Shown: piece by piece, positions 16,735 through 25,950 of the stretch
Position numbering within the stretch: the first letter of the stretch is position 1
Layout of the letters: each line of letters starts with the position of its first letter
Assembly (NCBI RefSeq): GCF_016587375.1
Contig: NZ_BNJG01000001.1
Coordinates: 4,284,001 to 4,348,000, forward strand
Direction: 5' to 3'
Source: Ktedonobacter robiniae
Lineage (GTDB): Bacteria; Chloroflexota; Ktedonobacteria; Ktedonobacterales; Ktedonobacteraceae
DNA length: 64,000 nucleotides
Program-made: the position numbers and the translations under genes
Notes under the pieces: model-generated
Databases searched by the model: none
The model's input: only the letters and a program-made list of their open reading frames with translations
What the model was told of the DNA's origin: nothing

Positions 16735-17322
16735 TCACTTGCGCCCTAGAGCGCAGAGAATGTTGGTGGGTGTATGCTCCTTGATCTGGAGTTCGGTATT
16801 GAAGAAGCCAATTTGAGTCAGGTCGAAGAGGAGTTGTTCGCCGATGGCCTTGAAATCCTGATCTGTTTTGGCGTTGTGTGGCTGGAGAGTGAGTGCAAGC
16901 ATTCCGTCGGGGCGTAGTACGCGGTACAACTCGCGAATAGCGGCCTTGCGGTCGCTCCAGAGCTGAACGGAGTTAATGGCAAAGGCCTTGTGGAAGGTAT
17001 CGTCTGCGAAAGGAAGTTGCTCGGCGCTTCCCTGCTCCAATTGCACGCGCCCGGAGAGAAGGGCGGCGGCATTGCGTTTTTTCGCCATACTGAGCATGGC
17101 TGGGGAGGCATCGACGCCCGCGATGAGAGCGGCCTGCGTCTGCTTTGTCAGCAAATGGATGGCCTCCCCCGAGCCGAAACCTACCTCTAGCACATGATCG
17201 CTTGTTTGAACGGGCAGGAGCGAGAGCGTCCAGGTGTAGAGAGGCTGATTCTGGCGTGCCATGATCCTTCCACCCAGGCGCCCCAGGAGCCCGGCGGGGT
17301 GTCCAAATAAGATGTCCCGCAT
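16735..17322 (-). CDS. SAM-dependent methyltransferase, UbiE-like
   Basis: A 195-residue methyltransferase: motif I HVLEVGFGSGEAIHLL, acidic AGVDASPAMLSMA, LEQGSAEQLPFADDTFHKAFAINSVQLW and the LYRVLRPDGMLALTLQ segment of Methyltransf_11. Open frame begins at 17400, but ATG 17322 has AGGGAGG about 10 bases upstream and starts a common family N-terminus (MRDILFGHPAGLLGRLGGRIM). Substrate unknown. It stands alone on the minus strand between moxR and a hairpin. Confidence 0.82.
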   Translation of the reverse strand: MRDILFGHPAGLLGRLGGRIMARQNQPLYTWTLSLLPVQTSDHVLEVGFGSGEAIHLLTKQTQAALIAGVDASPAMLSMAKKRNAAALLSGRVQLEQGSAEQLPFADDTFHKAFAINSVQLWSDRKAAIRELYRVLRPDGMLALTLQPHNAKTDQDFKAIGEQLLFDLTQIGFFNTELQIKEHTPTNILCALGRK

Positions 17323-17468
17323 GTATCTGCAATCCTCCCTTGGCTGGCAAGACGAGTACTTCCAGGTTACTATTCTTGCTATGTCCGCCATAATTGGCAA
17401 AAAATGTGATTATGTACAGTATTGTAGCAGAAATATAGACAGCAAGAGGGAACTGGGCATGCAGTTAG

Positions 17469-17527
17469 TAAGTGATGTGAGGATGTCCCACCCGTCGCCG
17501 ATGGGTGGGACATCCTCACATCACTTA
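17469..17527. terminator. 25-bp perfect hairpin downstream of the M29 aminopeptidase
   Basis: Arms 17469-17493 and 17503-17527 are perfectly complementary. It lies 10 bases past the aminopeptidase stop on the minus strand and upstream of the methyltransferase. Confidence 0.7.
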
Positions 17528-17536
17528 TGAATTAAT

Positions 17537-18643
17537 TTAGCTGATGAGGAGCTTGCCATCTTTGAGGAAGAGAGTATCATCGACCCAGACCTCGCCTTGC
17601 TGGCGCAGATCGCAGATCATATCCCAGTGGAGTGCCGACTTGTTGAGGCCGCCAGTCTCGGGATAGCACGCACCCAGGGCCAGGTGGACGGTGCCGCCCA
17701 TCTTCTCATCGAAGAGGATATTGCGCGTCCCGCGGGTGACGCGAGGATTATTGCCAAAGGCGAACTCGCCCAGGTAGCGCGCGCCCTCGTCCATATTCAA
17801 CATATTCTCCAGGATATCCTGGCCCTCGCGCGCCGTGGCCTCGACGACCTTGCCATCCTTGAATACGAGGCGAATACCATTGACGGGGCGACCAGCATAT
17901 GTAGAGGGGATGTCGTACTGAATAACGCCGTTGGCGCTATTCTCAACCGGACTAGTGAAGAACTCGCCGCTGGGGAAATTGCGTTTGCCATCGCTATTGA
18001 TAAAGATGCGGTCTTCAATGGAGAGCGTTAGATCTGTCCCCTCACCTACGACATGCACCTTCTTATGCCCCTTCAGCCAATCAACCTGGCTTTGCTGCCG
18101 CTTGGAAAGCTCTTTCCAGCGCGCAGCGGGATCTTCATCATTGAGGAAGCAGACGTCGAAGACGAACTCTTCAAACTCGCGCAGGGACATATTGGTATCC
18201 TGAGCGTAGGCCGTGGTTGGGTAGAGGGTCAGGCTCCAGCGGAAGCTTCCCTCCTGCTCGCGTTGGCGGTAGGTGCTCATAAGTTGACGACCAACCTGGT
18301 GGCGTTTGGAGAGGCGCGCGGGATCGATATTGCTCATGGCCTTGGTATTGCCACTGGCCATAATACTCAGGCGGGCAGTGATTTTATCGGCCAGGGCGGG
18401 CATGACAGGCGAGAGCCAGGAGAGTTGCTCATCGTTGGCCTCGCGTAGGTGGATCTCGTCCAGTTCTTCAAGCTGGATCAGCGGAACGGGGTAGGCTCCC
18501 GCGCGTAGAATCTCTTCATAGACTGCTGAAATAAGAGGGGCAGCCAGGGGAGTCGATTGAATAGCGACCACGTCGCCGGGTTTGATATAGAGGGAGTACT
18601 GAACCAGGGTTTTGGCCCAGCGTTCGATGCGAATATCGCGCAT
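17537..18643 (-). CDS. M29 family aminopeptidase (thermophilic aminopeptidase, AmpS/PepS type)
   Basis: A 368-residue metallo-aminopeptidase that removes N-terminal residues from peptides in the cytoplasm. Family features include VQYSLYIKPGDVVAIQS at the start, VVGEGTDLTLSI, FPSGEFFTSPVENSANG with a metal-ligand Glu, EFAFGNNPRV, LALGACYPETGG and HWDMICDLR with metal-ligand His and Asp. The length matches M29 enzymes. It appears monocistronic, ended by a strong hairpin. Confidence 0.9.
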   Translation of the reverse strand: MRDIRIERWAKTLVQYSLYIKPGDVVAIQSTPLAAPLISAVYEEILRAGAYPVPLIQLEELDEIHLREANDEQLSWLSPVMPALADKITARLSIMASGNTKAMSNIDPARLSKRHQVGRQLMSTYRQREQEGSFRWSLTLYPTTAYAQDTNMSLREFEEFVFDVCFLNDEDPAARWKELSKRQQSQVDWLKGHKKVHVVGEGTDLTLSIEDRIFINSDGKRNFPSGEFFTSPVENSANGVIQYDIPSTYAGRPVNGIRLVFKDGKVVEATAREGQDILENMLNMDEGARYLGEFAFGNNPRVTRGTRNILFDEKMGGTVHLALGACYPETGGLNKSALHWDMICDLRQQGEVWVDDTLFLKDGKLLIS

Positions 18644-18694
18644 AAGGATATTACTCTTCTTTCCGTTTGATATTGATCTTCTACATTATACAAT

Positions 18695-18780
18695 GAAGAG
18701 GGCTACTTACGTACGCGCCTCCACTGGGGGCTTGGAAGCTGCTTAGAGGCATGTACTTTAGGTAGTAAGTAGCCTTCTTC
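18695..18780. terminator. Long imperfect hairpin between aminopeptidase and doxX genes
   Basis: Outer arms 18695-18710 and 18765-18780 pair with one mismatch, and inner GTAC and GCCTC segments extend the stem. It follows the end of the minus-strand doxX gene. Confidence 0.55.
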
Positions 18781-18796
18781 AAGCCGTAGTAGGCCA

Positions 18797-19288
18797 TTAG
18801 GCTGTGCTGGACGACGCAATACCGATACCTATGACCAGGATCATGGCTGCTAGCCCAGCCCAAAAGCTTAGTGGACGTGGAAGCCTGAGTGAGAGGCGAT
18901 TGTCGAGGGCATACGAGCCTGGGCCTGCCAGCCCGAGAATGCCTGCGAGCAAGAAGAGCAAGAGTGCATATTCGAGGCCACCACTGGCAATCCAGAAGCC
19001 ATGTGTCAGGTGAACTTTGAGAATGGCCACTAACATTGCACCCATAACCGCCAGGGCCCCAAGAGGATGAAGGAGTCCTAGCAGGAGCAGGAGGCCGCCG
19101 CCAAACTGGCCCAGTGCAGCTAGTAGTCCCCAGAAAGGCGCAGGGCGTAGCCCGAGTGTCTCAGTCAGCTTAATGGTCCCAGCCAGGCCATCTCCGCCAA
19201 ACCAGCCGAAGAGCAGTTGTGTTCCATGCGCAACAAAAAGCAGTCCCACGAGGACACGAATAAGTGAGAGCGCCGATTTATAGGACAT
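18797..19288 (-). CDS. DoxX family membrane protein
   Basis: A 163-residue protein with four hydrophobic helices. RVLVGLLFVAHGTQLLFGWFGGDGLAGTIKLTETLGL and the following LAALGQFGGGLLLLLGLLHPLGALAVMGAMLVAI are typical of the DoxX family; KVHLTHGFWIASGGLEYALLLF completes it. Family members are quinone or redox-associated membrane proteins, often of unknown function. It is monocistronic and not obviously part of the molybdenum hydroxylase cluster around it. Confidence 0.87.
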   Translation of the reverse strand: MSYKSALSLIRVLVGLLFVAHGTQLLFGWFGGDGLAGTIKLTETLGLRPAPFWGLLAALGQFGGGLLLLLGLLHPLGALAVMGAMLVAILKVHLTHGFWIASGGLEYALLLFLLAGILGLAGPGSYALDNRLSLRLPRPLSFWAGLAAMILVIGIGIASSSTA

Positions 19289-19440
19289 TTCAGCTCTCCT
19301 TTCCCTTGTGTTTTTCTTTTGCTTATAGTCACATATATAGTATATGGATATACGTTACATGCCGCGTGCTGTTTGTTCCAATGCTCAGAATGACGGTAAA
19401 ATAAGATTGAGCAAAATAGTAAGATACAGGGAGTAAAAAT

Positions 19441-19860
19441 GTGACTACAGAGTTAGCACGAGGAGATAAAGATATCGCGCGTCAATTCTATGAGCGTGCC
19501 TGGAATGACGCAGATGAAAGTGTCGTTGATGAACTGCTGGCCGAAGATTTTTATAACCATGAACTGCCGGATGATAATGGGCAGCCACATAGAGAGCGTT
19601 ACAAGCAAGCTATTCGCGATACGTTTACCGCCTTCCCAGACTGGAAGATAGACGTTTATAAGATTGGTGACGAGGGTGAGAACGTGCTCATGCGATATCG
19701 CTGCTGGGGAACACATACTGGACCAGGTATGGGAGAGCCAACGGGAAAGCGCATAGAAATGGAGGGTGCCACGACTGTGCGTGTTGCGAATGGCAAGATC
19801 CATGAATTTTGGAAGAGGGATAATTCGTCAGAGGCCTGGAAGAAATTGAGATCTGAGTAA
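19441..19860 (+). CDS. SnoaL-like / ester cyclase family protein
   Basis: A 139-residue protein of the NTF2-like SnoaL fold: FYERAWNDADESVVDELLAEDFYNHELP, ERYKQAIRDTFTAFPDWKIDVYKIGDEGENVLMRYRCWGTHTGPGMGEPTGKRIEMEG, then VANGKIHEFWKRDN. SnoaL-like proteins are often annotated as polyketide cyclases, but many single-domain ones have no known substrate. The start is GTG 19441 with GGGAG upstream; the ATG at 19439 is out of frame and closed at once. It interrupts the minus-strand cox cluster on the opposite strand. Confidence 0.82.
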   Translation: MTTELARGDKDIARQFYERAWNDADESVVDELLAEDFYNHELPDDNGQPHRERYKQAIRDTFTAFPDWKIDVYKIGDEGENVLMRYRCWGTHTGPGMGEPTGKRIEMEGATTVRVANGKIHEFWKRDNSSEAWKKLRSE

Positions 19861-19861
19861 A

Positions 19862-19899
19862 GAAGAAGCTGCTGACCTCGCGAGGTCAGTAGCTTCTTC
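19862..19899. terminator. Hairpin between convergent snoaL-like and coxM genes
   Basis: Arms 19862-19880 and 19881-19899 pair over 19 bp with one mismatch, between converging stop codons at 19860 and 19909. Confidence 0.7.
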
Positions 19900-19908
19900 C
19901 CTCTGGCT

Positions 19909-20775
19909 TTACGCGCGTTCCAGGGCTTGCTCGATGGCGCGGCGGGTCATAACGGAGACCATCTGGCGGCGGTACTCGGGGGAGCCGTGGATGTCTCCGA
20001 CCAGTTCCAGGCCCTCGGCGGCATGGCTGGCGGCTTCCGCGATGGTTTCGCTGGTAAGCTGTTTGCCGATCAGAGCCGACTCGGTGGCGCTGGCGCGGGC
20101 GGTCTGCATGGCGGCGCCTGTGACAACGACGCTGGCGGCTGAGCAGGTGTTATCGCTGTCGAGTGAGAGCACGGCGGCGCAGCCTGCGATCGCGTAATGC
20201 GAGGCGCGGTTGGAGAGCTTGGTATAAGCACTACCAGTCTTGGCGGCAGGTTTGGGGAAGCGCAGCTCGACGAGGAGTTCATTGGGCTCCAGGACGGTCT
20301 CGAATGTACCCAGGATAAACTCATCTGCCGAGACGGTGCGTTTCCCGCTGGGTCCCTGAATGACCAGTTCGGCTTTCAGGGCCAGGATCACACCGGGCAT
20401 GTCCGCGGAGGGATCGGCGTGGGCGATGCTCCCGCCGATGGTACCGCGGTTGCGTACCTGCTGGTCCGCGATATGCGAGGCGCATTCGGGCATGAGCGGG
20501 AAGACGCGGCGCAGGAGGTCAGAGTACTCGACCTGCGTATAGGTGGTGAGCGCGCCGATTGCAATCACGTCGTTCTCTTCACGAATATAGGCTAGCTCTT
20601 GAATCTTGCTGATATCGATCAGATGCTCGGGCTGGGACAGGCGCAGTTTCATCGCTGGAATCAGGCTATGGCCGCCCGCGAGCACCTTGGCCTCGTCGCC
20701 ATATTGTTGCAGGAGGGCAAGGGCCTCATCCACCGTTTTCGCGGGATGATAATCAAAGACTGCTGGTATCGACAT
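19909..20775 (-). CDS. coxM: Aerobic CO dehydrogenase-family FAD-binding medium subunit (CoxM-like)
   Basis: A 288-residue FAD-binding subunit. FDYHPAKTVDEALALLQQYGDEAKVLAGGHSLIPAMKLRL carries the AGGHSL FAD motif, and RNRGTIGGSIAHADPSADMP carries the TIGGS motif. A C-terminal CO_deh_flav_C region follows. It passes electrons from the 2Fe-2S subunit to quinone through FAD. AGAGGAG precedes the ATG. It is the third gene of coxS-coxL-coxM, the order usual for form II enzymes, and starts 88 bases after the coxL stop. Confidence 0.93.
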   Translation of the reverse strand: MSIPAVFDYHPAKTVDEALALLQQYGDEAKVLAGGHSLIPAMKLRLSQPEHLIDISKIQELAYIREENDVIAIGALTTYTQVEYSDLLRRVFPLMPECASHIADQQVRNRGTIGGSIAHADPSADMPGVILALKAELVIQGPSGKRTVSADEFILGTFETVLEPNELLVELRFPKPAAKTGSAYTKLSNRASHYAIAGCAAVLSLDSDNTCSAASVVVTGAAMQTARASATESALIGKQLTSETIAEAASHAAEGLELVGDIHGSPEYRRQMVSVMTRRAIEQALERA

Positions 20776-20863
20776 ACTGCTCGTATCTCCTCTTGAGTGT
20801 ATATTGTGTATGTTGGCCGAGGAACGCTGCCACTTCTGACCAGAGTTCCTCAGCTAGCACGCT

Positions 20864-23203
20864 TTATCCTTGTTGGTGGTGGATGATCTTCCACAACTTT
20901 TCGGGTTTATAGGGCATATCAACGTGGTCGACGTTGAGCGCGTCCGCGATAGCGGCAGCGACCGCGGGCGTCGAGCCAATGGTGCCAGCCTCGCCGACCC
21001 CTTTGACACCCAGGGGATTGACCGGGCTGGGTGTGACGGTGTGATCGAGTTCAAAGGGTGGGAAGCCCTCGGCGGCGGGCATCGCGTAATCCATAAAGGT
21101 CGCGGTGAGGAGCTGTCCATCCTCACTGTATTCTACACTCTCCCACAGTGCTTGCCCAATACCCTGGGCGAGTCCGCCGTGAATCTGGCCCTGAACGAGC
21201 ATGGGATTGAGCTGGCGTCCACAGTCATCCACGGCCACGAAGCGTGTAATCTGCGGCTCGCCGGTCTCCTGATCGATCTCGATGACGCAGATATGCGTAC
21301 CGAAAGGGAAGACACAGGCATCAGGCTCGAAGAAGACGGTTGTCTCCAGGCCAGGCTCAATGCCAGGGGCGAGCGTATTTGAGGTATGCGCCACCGCGGC
21401 CACCGCGGCGAAGGAGACGGCCTTTTGTGGGGAGCCAGCGACGCTAAACTTCCCATCTTCAAGCGAGATGTCTCCAGGGCTGGCCTCAAGCATATGCGAG
21501 GCGATGAGCTTCATCTTCTCTTTAAGCTTCTGTACGGCGTTGAAGACGGCTGAACCACCGACGGCGGTGGTGCGGCTGCCATAGGTACCGCGCCCCTCGG
21601 GTGTAGAGTCGGTATCGCCGTGCAGGATCATGACGTTTTCAACGGGAATGCTAAACTCGTCGGCCACGATCTGTGCGAAGGTCGTCTCCTCGCCCTGGCC
21701 GTGCGGGGAGGCCCCAGTATACACCATCGCGGTCCCGTTCTGTTCAACGCGTACGCGCGCGCTCTCATAGAGGCCCACAGGTGCGGAACCTTTGGGACCG
21801 AAGCCGCAGATCTCAATGTAGGATGAGATGCCGATGCCCATAAACTTGCCAGCGGCTCGCTTGCGCTTCTGCTCCTCGCGTAGCTCTTTATAGCCAATGA
21901 TATCCATGGCCTTCGCAAGCGCACCCTGGTAGTTGCCGGAGTCGTAGACGGCTCCTGTCGCGGACTTGTAGGGGAACTGTTCCGGCTTGACGAAGTTGAG
22001 CAGGCGGATCTCGGCGGGGTCTTTATGCAGAGCGTACGCTACCATATCCATGGCACGCTCAGCCACATAGGTCGCCTCGGGTCGACCGGCGCCACGGTAG
22101 GCATCGGTCGGTACCTTGTTGGTAAAGACGACATCGCTACTGAGATAGATGTGGGGAATATCATAGGAGCCGCCAGCGACGGGAAAGCCAAAGGCGGTCA
22201 TGATCACATCCGTAAAGAGCTGGCTATAGGCTCCCAGGTCAGAGATGCCATGAACCTTAAGGCCGGTAACCTTGCCCTCACGCGTCGCGGCAACTTCTAC
22301 ATAATCGACCTGGTCGCGTCCATGGACAGTAGTGGCCAGATTCTCGCTGCGATCCTCGATCCACTTGATGGGGCGTCCGAGTTGCATGCTGATATAGGCA
22401 GCTAGCGTCTCCTCGGGATAGACATTGAGTTTGGAGCCAAAGCCGCCTCCCACCTCTGGCACGATCACACGCAACTGGTGTTGCGGGAGATTTAACTGAG
22501 AGGCCAGAATGTTGCGCAACAGGTGGGGAATCTGCGAAGAACTCCAGACAGTCAGCGTCTTATTCGCCTTACGGTATTCCGCGAGTACACCACGAGTCTC
22601 CATCGAGGCGGGGGCGAGGCGTTGATTGACCAGGCGGAATTTCAGCGTGATGCCACCATTGGCCTTAGTCTCGGCGAAGACTTTGTCGATCTCATCGGTA
22701 GGCGGCTTCACATTCTGAGCCACATTCGTGCCAAACTCTTCGTAGAGCAAGGGGGCGCCAAGTTGCATAGCCTTCTCGATATCAATGGCTGCGGGGAGGG
22801 GATCATAGTCCACCTCGACCAGGTCGGCGGCATCGCGGGCAATATAGGTGTTCTCCGCGACAATGACCGCCACCGGATCACCATAGAAGCGTACCTTGCC
22901 TTCCGCGAGTGGCCCGCGTACGCCCATGCCATTAGCAATATGGCCCACGGGGACCGCGATTGGAACATTGCCCACTTTGCCTTTAATATCTTCAGCGGTA
23001 TAAACGGCGACGACGCCAGGATGTTTCAGGGCTGCTGACGTATCAATGCTAAGAATGCGGGCGTGACCATACGGACTGCGCACAACGGCCATATGGAGCG
23101 TCCCTGGGAGTTTAATGTCATCCACATAGGTAGCCTGGCCAGTGATCAGCCTGGGGTCTTCACGTCGTTTAATTGACGTACCAAGCATAGAAGCAATACC
23201 CAT
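20864..23203 (-). CDS. coxL: Molybdenum hydroxylase large subunit, form II CO dehydrogenase type (CoxL-like)
   Basis: A 779-residue molybdopterin-binding subunit of the xanthine oxidase family. The active-site loop is AYRGAGR at 368-374, which defines form II; form I CO dehydrogenases have AYxCSFR. VPEVGGGFGSKLNVYPEETLAA is at about 249-270 and GVKGVGEAG holds the active-site Glu near residue 738. Form II enzymes have an uncertain physiological substrate; some oxidise CO slowly, and others may act on aldehydes or N-heterocycles. So the name is a family label only. It sits between coxS and coxM, and shares the cluster with CoxD/E and XdhC proteins about 3-4 kb away. Confidence 0.93.
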   Translation of the reverse strand: MGIASMLGTSIKRREDPRLITGQATYVDDIKLPGTLHMAVVRSPYGHARILSIDTSAALKHPGVVAVYTAEDIKGKVGNVPIAVPVGHIANGMGVRGPLAEGKVRFYGDPVAVIVAENTYIARDAADLVEVDYDPLPAAIDIEKAMQLGAPLLYEEFGTNVAQNVKPPTDEIDKVFAETKANGGITLKFRLVNQRLAPASMETRGVLAEYRKANKTLTVWSSSQIPHLLRNILASQLNLPQHQLRVIVPEVGGGFGSKLNVYPEETLAAYISMQLGRPIKWIEDRSENLATTVHGRDQVDYVEVAATREGKVTGLKVHGISDLGAYSQLFTDVIMTAFGFPVAGGSYDIPHIYLSSDVVFTNKVPTDAYRGAGRPEATYVAERAMDMVAYALHKDPAEIRLLNFVKPEQFPYKSATGAVYDSGNYQGALAKAMDIIGYKELREEQKRKRAAGKFMGIGISSYIEICGFGPKGSAPVGLYESARVRVEQNGTAMVYTGASPHGQGEETTFAQIVADEFSIPVENVMILHGDTDSTPEGRGTYGSRTTAVGGSAVFNAVQKLKEKMKLIASHMLEASPGDISLEDGKFSVAGSPQKAVSFAAVAAVAHTSNTLAPGIEPGLETTVFFEPDACVFPFGTHICVIEIDQETGEPQITRFVAVDDCGRQLNPMLVQGQIHGGLAQGIGQALWESVEYSEDGQLLTATFMDYAMPAAEGFPPFELDHTVTPSPVNPLGVKGVGEAGTIGSTPAVAAAIADALNVDHVDMPYKPEKLWKIIHHQQG

Positions 23204-23273
23204 AAATAGTTACATCCTTTCTCCACTATGAGAAACGCAATGCGATGGGCCTGAGATCGATGTGGGAAGGGGC

Positions 23274-23783
23274 CTAGTCGCCGGTGCTCACCGGCTGTGA
23301 GGCCCGAGTCTCCAGGGCTTCAGCGGCAGCCTGGACGGCGCGTACAATGTTCTGGTAGCCAGTGCAGCGACAGATGTTGCCTTCCAGACCCTTGCGAATC
23401 TCTTCCTCGGAAGGGTGAGGGTTTCGCTTGAGGAGCTGGGCGGTGGCCATAATCATGCCTGGTGTGCAGAAGCCGCATTGCAGGCCATGTTTCTCCCAGA
23501 AGGCTTCCTGAATGGGATGGAGATTGTCCTCGCTGGGGGCCAGGCCCTCAATTGTTGTGACCTCGCATTCATCGGCCTGGACTGCCAGGACGGTACATGA
23601 TTTAACCGCTTCTCCATTGACATGTACGATGCAAGCGCCACATTGAGAAGTGTTACAGCCGACATGGGTGCCGGTAAGGTCGAGGGCATCACGCAGGTAG
23701 TGAACCAGGAGTGTGCGAGGCTCGACCTCAGAGTGATACTGTTTCCCGTTTACCGTGACTGTGATTGCGCGTTTCATCGCCAT
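23274..23783 (-). CDS. coxS: 2Fe-2S small subunit of molybdenum hydroxylase (CoxS-like)
   Basis: A 169-residue electron-transfer subunit with two [2Fe-2S] clusters. The plant-type ferredoxin motif is GCNTSQCGACIVHVNGEAVKSC and the C-terminal helical motif is CGFCTPGMIM with GNICRCTGYQNIVRAV. Start chosen at ATG 23783, with GGAGG 7 bases upstream; the open frame extends to 23843. It is the first gene of the coxS-coxL-coxM operon, so the promoter should lie in the 600 bases beyond it. Confidence 0.94.
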   Translation of the reverse strand: MAMKRAITVTVNGKQYHSEVEPRTLLVHYLRDALDLTGTHVGCNTSQCGACIVHVNGEAVKSCTVLAVQADECEVTTIEGLAPSEDNLHPIQEAFWEKHGLQCGFCTPGMIMATAQLLKRNPHPSEEEIRKGLEGNICRCTGYQNIVRAVQAAAEALETRASQPVSTGD

Positions 23784-24309
23784 CGATGGTCCTCCATCTG
23801 AGTCTAGTTGTGTGTGCGCCAGGTATCTGGAGCGCATAGACACAAGTGTACAAAGTCTGCGAACATATAGAACGATATCGAGAGTGAGCAGCCCGGAGGC
23901 TACTCAGGAGTAAGGTATGTTTTTCGTCTAGAAACAGGGATGACTATGTCGTGTAGGACCTGCTATTAGTGTACAGGATTGGCCTAGAACGAACTCTTCA
24001 GGCTACAGTGTGCAGCACAACTGCTACCGGTAGATGTAACATAGTGTTGAGCCATGACGGGTTAAACGTCAACTGTCCTTTTATCCCACTTATAGATGTT
24101 GGGGCCAGGTTTCCATACGAAAAATGCACAAGGAGAAGCCAGAGGAGCCTGAGTGTAGTGAAAGAAATACATTGAAACACAGAGAAACAGGGATCGAGCG
24201 ATTGACAAACTGGCCTCTCGTTAGGAGGTTGCGCCCTACTTTTTGAGTGTTCTTACTCGCTGACGAGCGAGAGAAAAAGCCTTAAAAAGGAGGTTCGTGC
24301 AGCCTGAAA
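23784..24309. other. Intergenic region upstream of coxS with no gene seen
   Basis: About 530 bases with only short, unconvincing frames. It must hold the coxSLM promoter on the minus strand. Small inverted repeats such as CTCGC-TGAC-GCGAG near 24255-24275 occur, but I see no known riboswitch or RNA gene. Confidence 0.5.
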
Positions 24310-24374
24310 AAAGCGTAGCATACAAAAGCAAGCATTGTCAATGCGACAATGCTTGCTTTTGTATGCTACGCTTT
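24310..24374. terminator. 30-bp perfect hairpin downstream of lipoprotein gene
   Basis: Arms 24310-24339 and 24345-24374 pair perfectly around a 5-base loop. It follows the minus-strand lipoprotein gene that ends at 24390 and carries no strong T tract. Confidence 0.75.
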
Positions 24375-24389
24375 AACATCTCATATTGC

Positions 24390-25097
24390 TTATGGGCAGG
24401 CAGGGGGGGTCACATTTGGGATTGTGATGGTTGGACAAAACTTAGGGGTGCCGGTTGGCTGACCGCCGGGACCACCTGGATTGGTGGGTCGGGTGGGCGA
24501 GGGAGAAGGTGTCACAGTTGGTTTGGTCAGGCTAAAGAAGGCCGCGCGATCTTGCCCGACCGAGCAGTGTGAGCCGTCTGGTCCTGCAAAGTCAATGGTG
24601 ACGATAGAGGTCTTTCCAACCGCGCTATCGTGTCCGGCGGTGGAGATAGGGATAACGACGAGTCCGTCGCTAGAGGTTGTGCCGGTGGCAGTACCAGATA
24701 GACCGTCGCCCCAGTGGATGATGGCGGTGGCCGTAGCGCCTGCGACGCCCTGAGGGTTGCCACCAGAATTCTTGGTAAACTTGGCATTGATGCCCAGGGT
24801 CATTTGCTGCGGATCGGCGTTATAGGCAGGCGAGGTCTGAGTGGCCCAGGCGCCGCACCAGTAGCCGGGTGTGGGTGAGGCGGTAACTTGTTTCTGGATA
24901 TGGTTAGGATCGATGGTGACTGTTACCTGGGGCTTTTCGTTCGCACTCATGCTATTGTCAGGTGCGCCACAGGCGGCAATGATGGTGGTAAATATCACGA
25001 GGAAGAGGACGACCGCGCCTTTGAAATAGAGTGAGGCCCTCGCTAAAAGTTTTGGCTGCTTGTTTGGATCTGGTGCTGGTATATGTGGTGCATCCAT
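24390..25097 (-). CDS. Predicted lipoprotein, unknown function
   Basis: A 235-residue secreted protein. A charged, Pro-rich N-terminal 25 residues is followed by a hydrophobic segment GAVVLFLVIFTTIIAACG ending in a lipobox-like IAAC. The exported part contains an Ig-like or carboxypeptidase-regulatory-like region (ATATAIIHWGDGLSGTATG and later VTIDFAGPDG). The tail has a low-complexity stretch TPSPSPTRPTNPGG and paired cysteines. I do not recognise a specific family. It is monocistronic. Confidence 0.7.
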   Translation of the reverse strand: MDAPHIPAPDPNKQPKLLARASLYFKGAVVLFLVIFTTIIAACGAPDNSMSANEKPQVTVTIDPNHIQKQVTASPTPGYWCGAWATQTSPAYNADPQQMTLGINAKFTKNSGGNPQGVAGATATAIIHWGDGLSGTATGTTSSDGLVVIPISTAGHDSAVGKTSIVTIDFAGPDGSHCSVGQDRAAFFSLTKPTVTPSPSPTRPTNPGGPGGQPTGTPKFCPTITIPNVTPPACP

Positions 25098-25325
25098 AAA
25101 TCATTAACCTTTATCTTTAAATTTGCTTATATGCACGTTGCGGTCAAGTTCTTAAGAGCGCTATGCGCTCAACTGGGACGCAGGAGATTTTTCTCGTGAT
25201 TATAACATACTAAACGATGTGTATGGTGAGAATTGTGTAACACGTACCATAAAAGTACTAGATAGAACATGGTTTATCTGGAAGAGATGCATAAGAGGAG
25301 AACGTATGCTCTGTGGAAAAGAAAA

Positions 25326-25367
25326 GTGGAATATCTTGCATCCCAAAGAGGAGAGAAGATATTCCAC
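25326..25367 (-). terminator. Terminator of the cupredoxin gene
   Basis: Perfect 12-bp arms 25326-25337 and 25356-25367 with an A-rich stretch on the plus strand at lower coordinates, giving a T-rich tail on the minus strand. A T5 run at 25374-25378 also follows on the plus strand. Confidence 0.65.
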
Positions 25368-25400
25368 CTATGCTTTTTGTCTTGTGATGGAGTGCCTGAC

Positions 25401-25781
25401 TTAGACTACTTTTACCGTTAAATTCATTCCTGGGTGGATAGTACAGTAGAACTCAAAGGTGCCAGCGGTTGTGAATGGCCCAATATTTTTCGAATCATTG
25501 CCCGCGAAGTTAATAGTGCCAATATTAGGTGCTCCGGGCTCTGCTCCAGCTTTGGCTTTATTGCCCTGCCAGGTGCCATTGCTGATAACATGGGGACCAC
25601 TGACGGTATCGACCAGGGCGATGCTATCACCCTTTTTGACGGTCACTGTTGTGTCGATGAAGTTGGCTGAGCCCATCTTTACCTTGGTGCTAGCTTCGAC
25701 CTGCTCTTTGATGGAACAAGCGGCGATAATGACGGTGAAGAGTGAGAGGCAAACCATCACAAATAAGAGTTTTTTATACAT
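25401..25781 (-). CDS. Cupredoxin-domain lipoprotein
   Basis: A 126-residue exported copper-protein candidate. A signal peptide LLFVMVCLSLFTVIIAACS ends in a lipobox (IAAC). The rest is a plastocyanin-like domain: TTVTVKKGDSIALVDTVSGPHVISNGTW with the first His, then AGTFEFYCTIHPGMNLTVKVV with the Cys, His and Met ligands in the type-1 spacing. It likely carries electrons at the outer membrane face. It has no co-transcribed oxidase nearby. The gene stands alone between hairpins. Confidence 0.87.
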   Translation of the reverse strand: MYKKLLFVMVCLSLFTVIIAACSIKEQVEASTKVKMGSANFIDTTVTVKKGDSIALVDTVSGPHVISNGTWQGNKAKAGAEPGAPNIGTINFAGNDSKNIGPFTTAGTFEFYCTIHPGMNLTVKVV

Positions 25782-25950
25782 AAGAGATCCTTTCAGTCCT
25801 CCAAGGGCCTGGGTTTTGGTTATGGGGAGACCGGGTGAGTAAAACCGAAGATGCCTCCCCAGGAAAGCTCATAGTAAATATAGCAAAATCTGCCATACAT
25901 AGCAAAGAGACAAGGGACTAATGCCCTTGTCTCTTTGTTTATTGAAGTGG

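Noticed and set aside
20864..23203. Calling CoxL a true CO dehydrogenase
   Set aside because: The active-site loop is AYRGAGR, not the AYxCSFR of form I, so CO as main substrate is not supported.
24255..24275. Small hairpin upstream of coxS as an RNA gene
   Set aside because: The stem is only about 5-6 bp and has no defined promoter or terminator around it.
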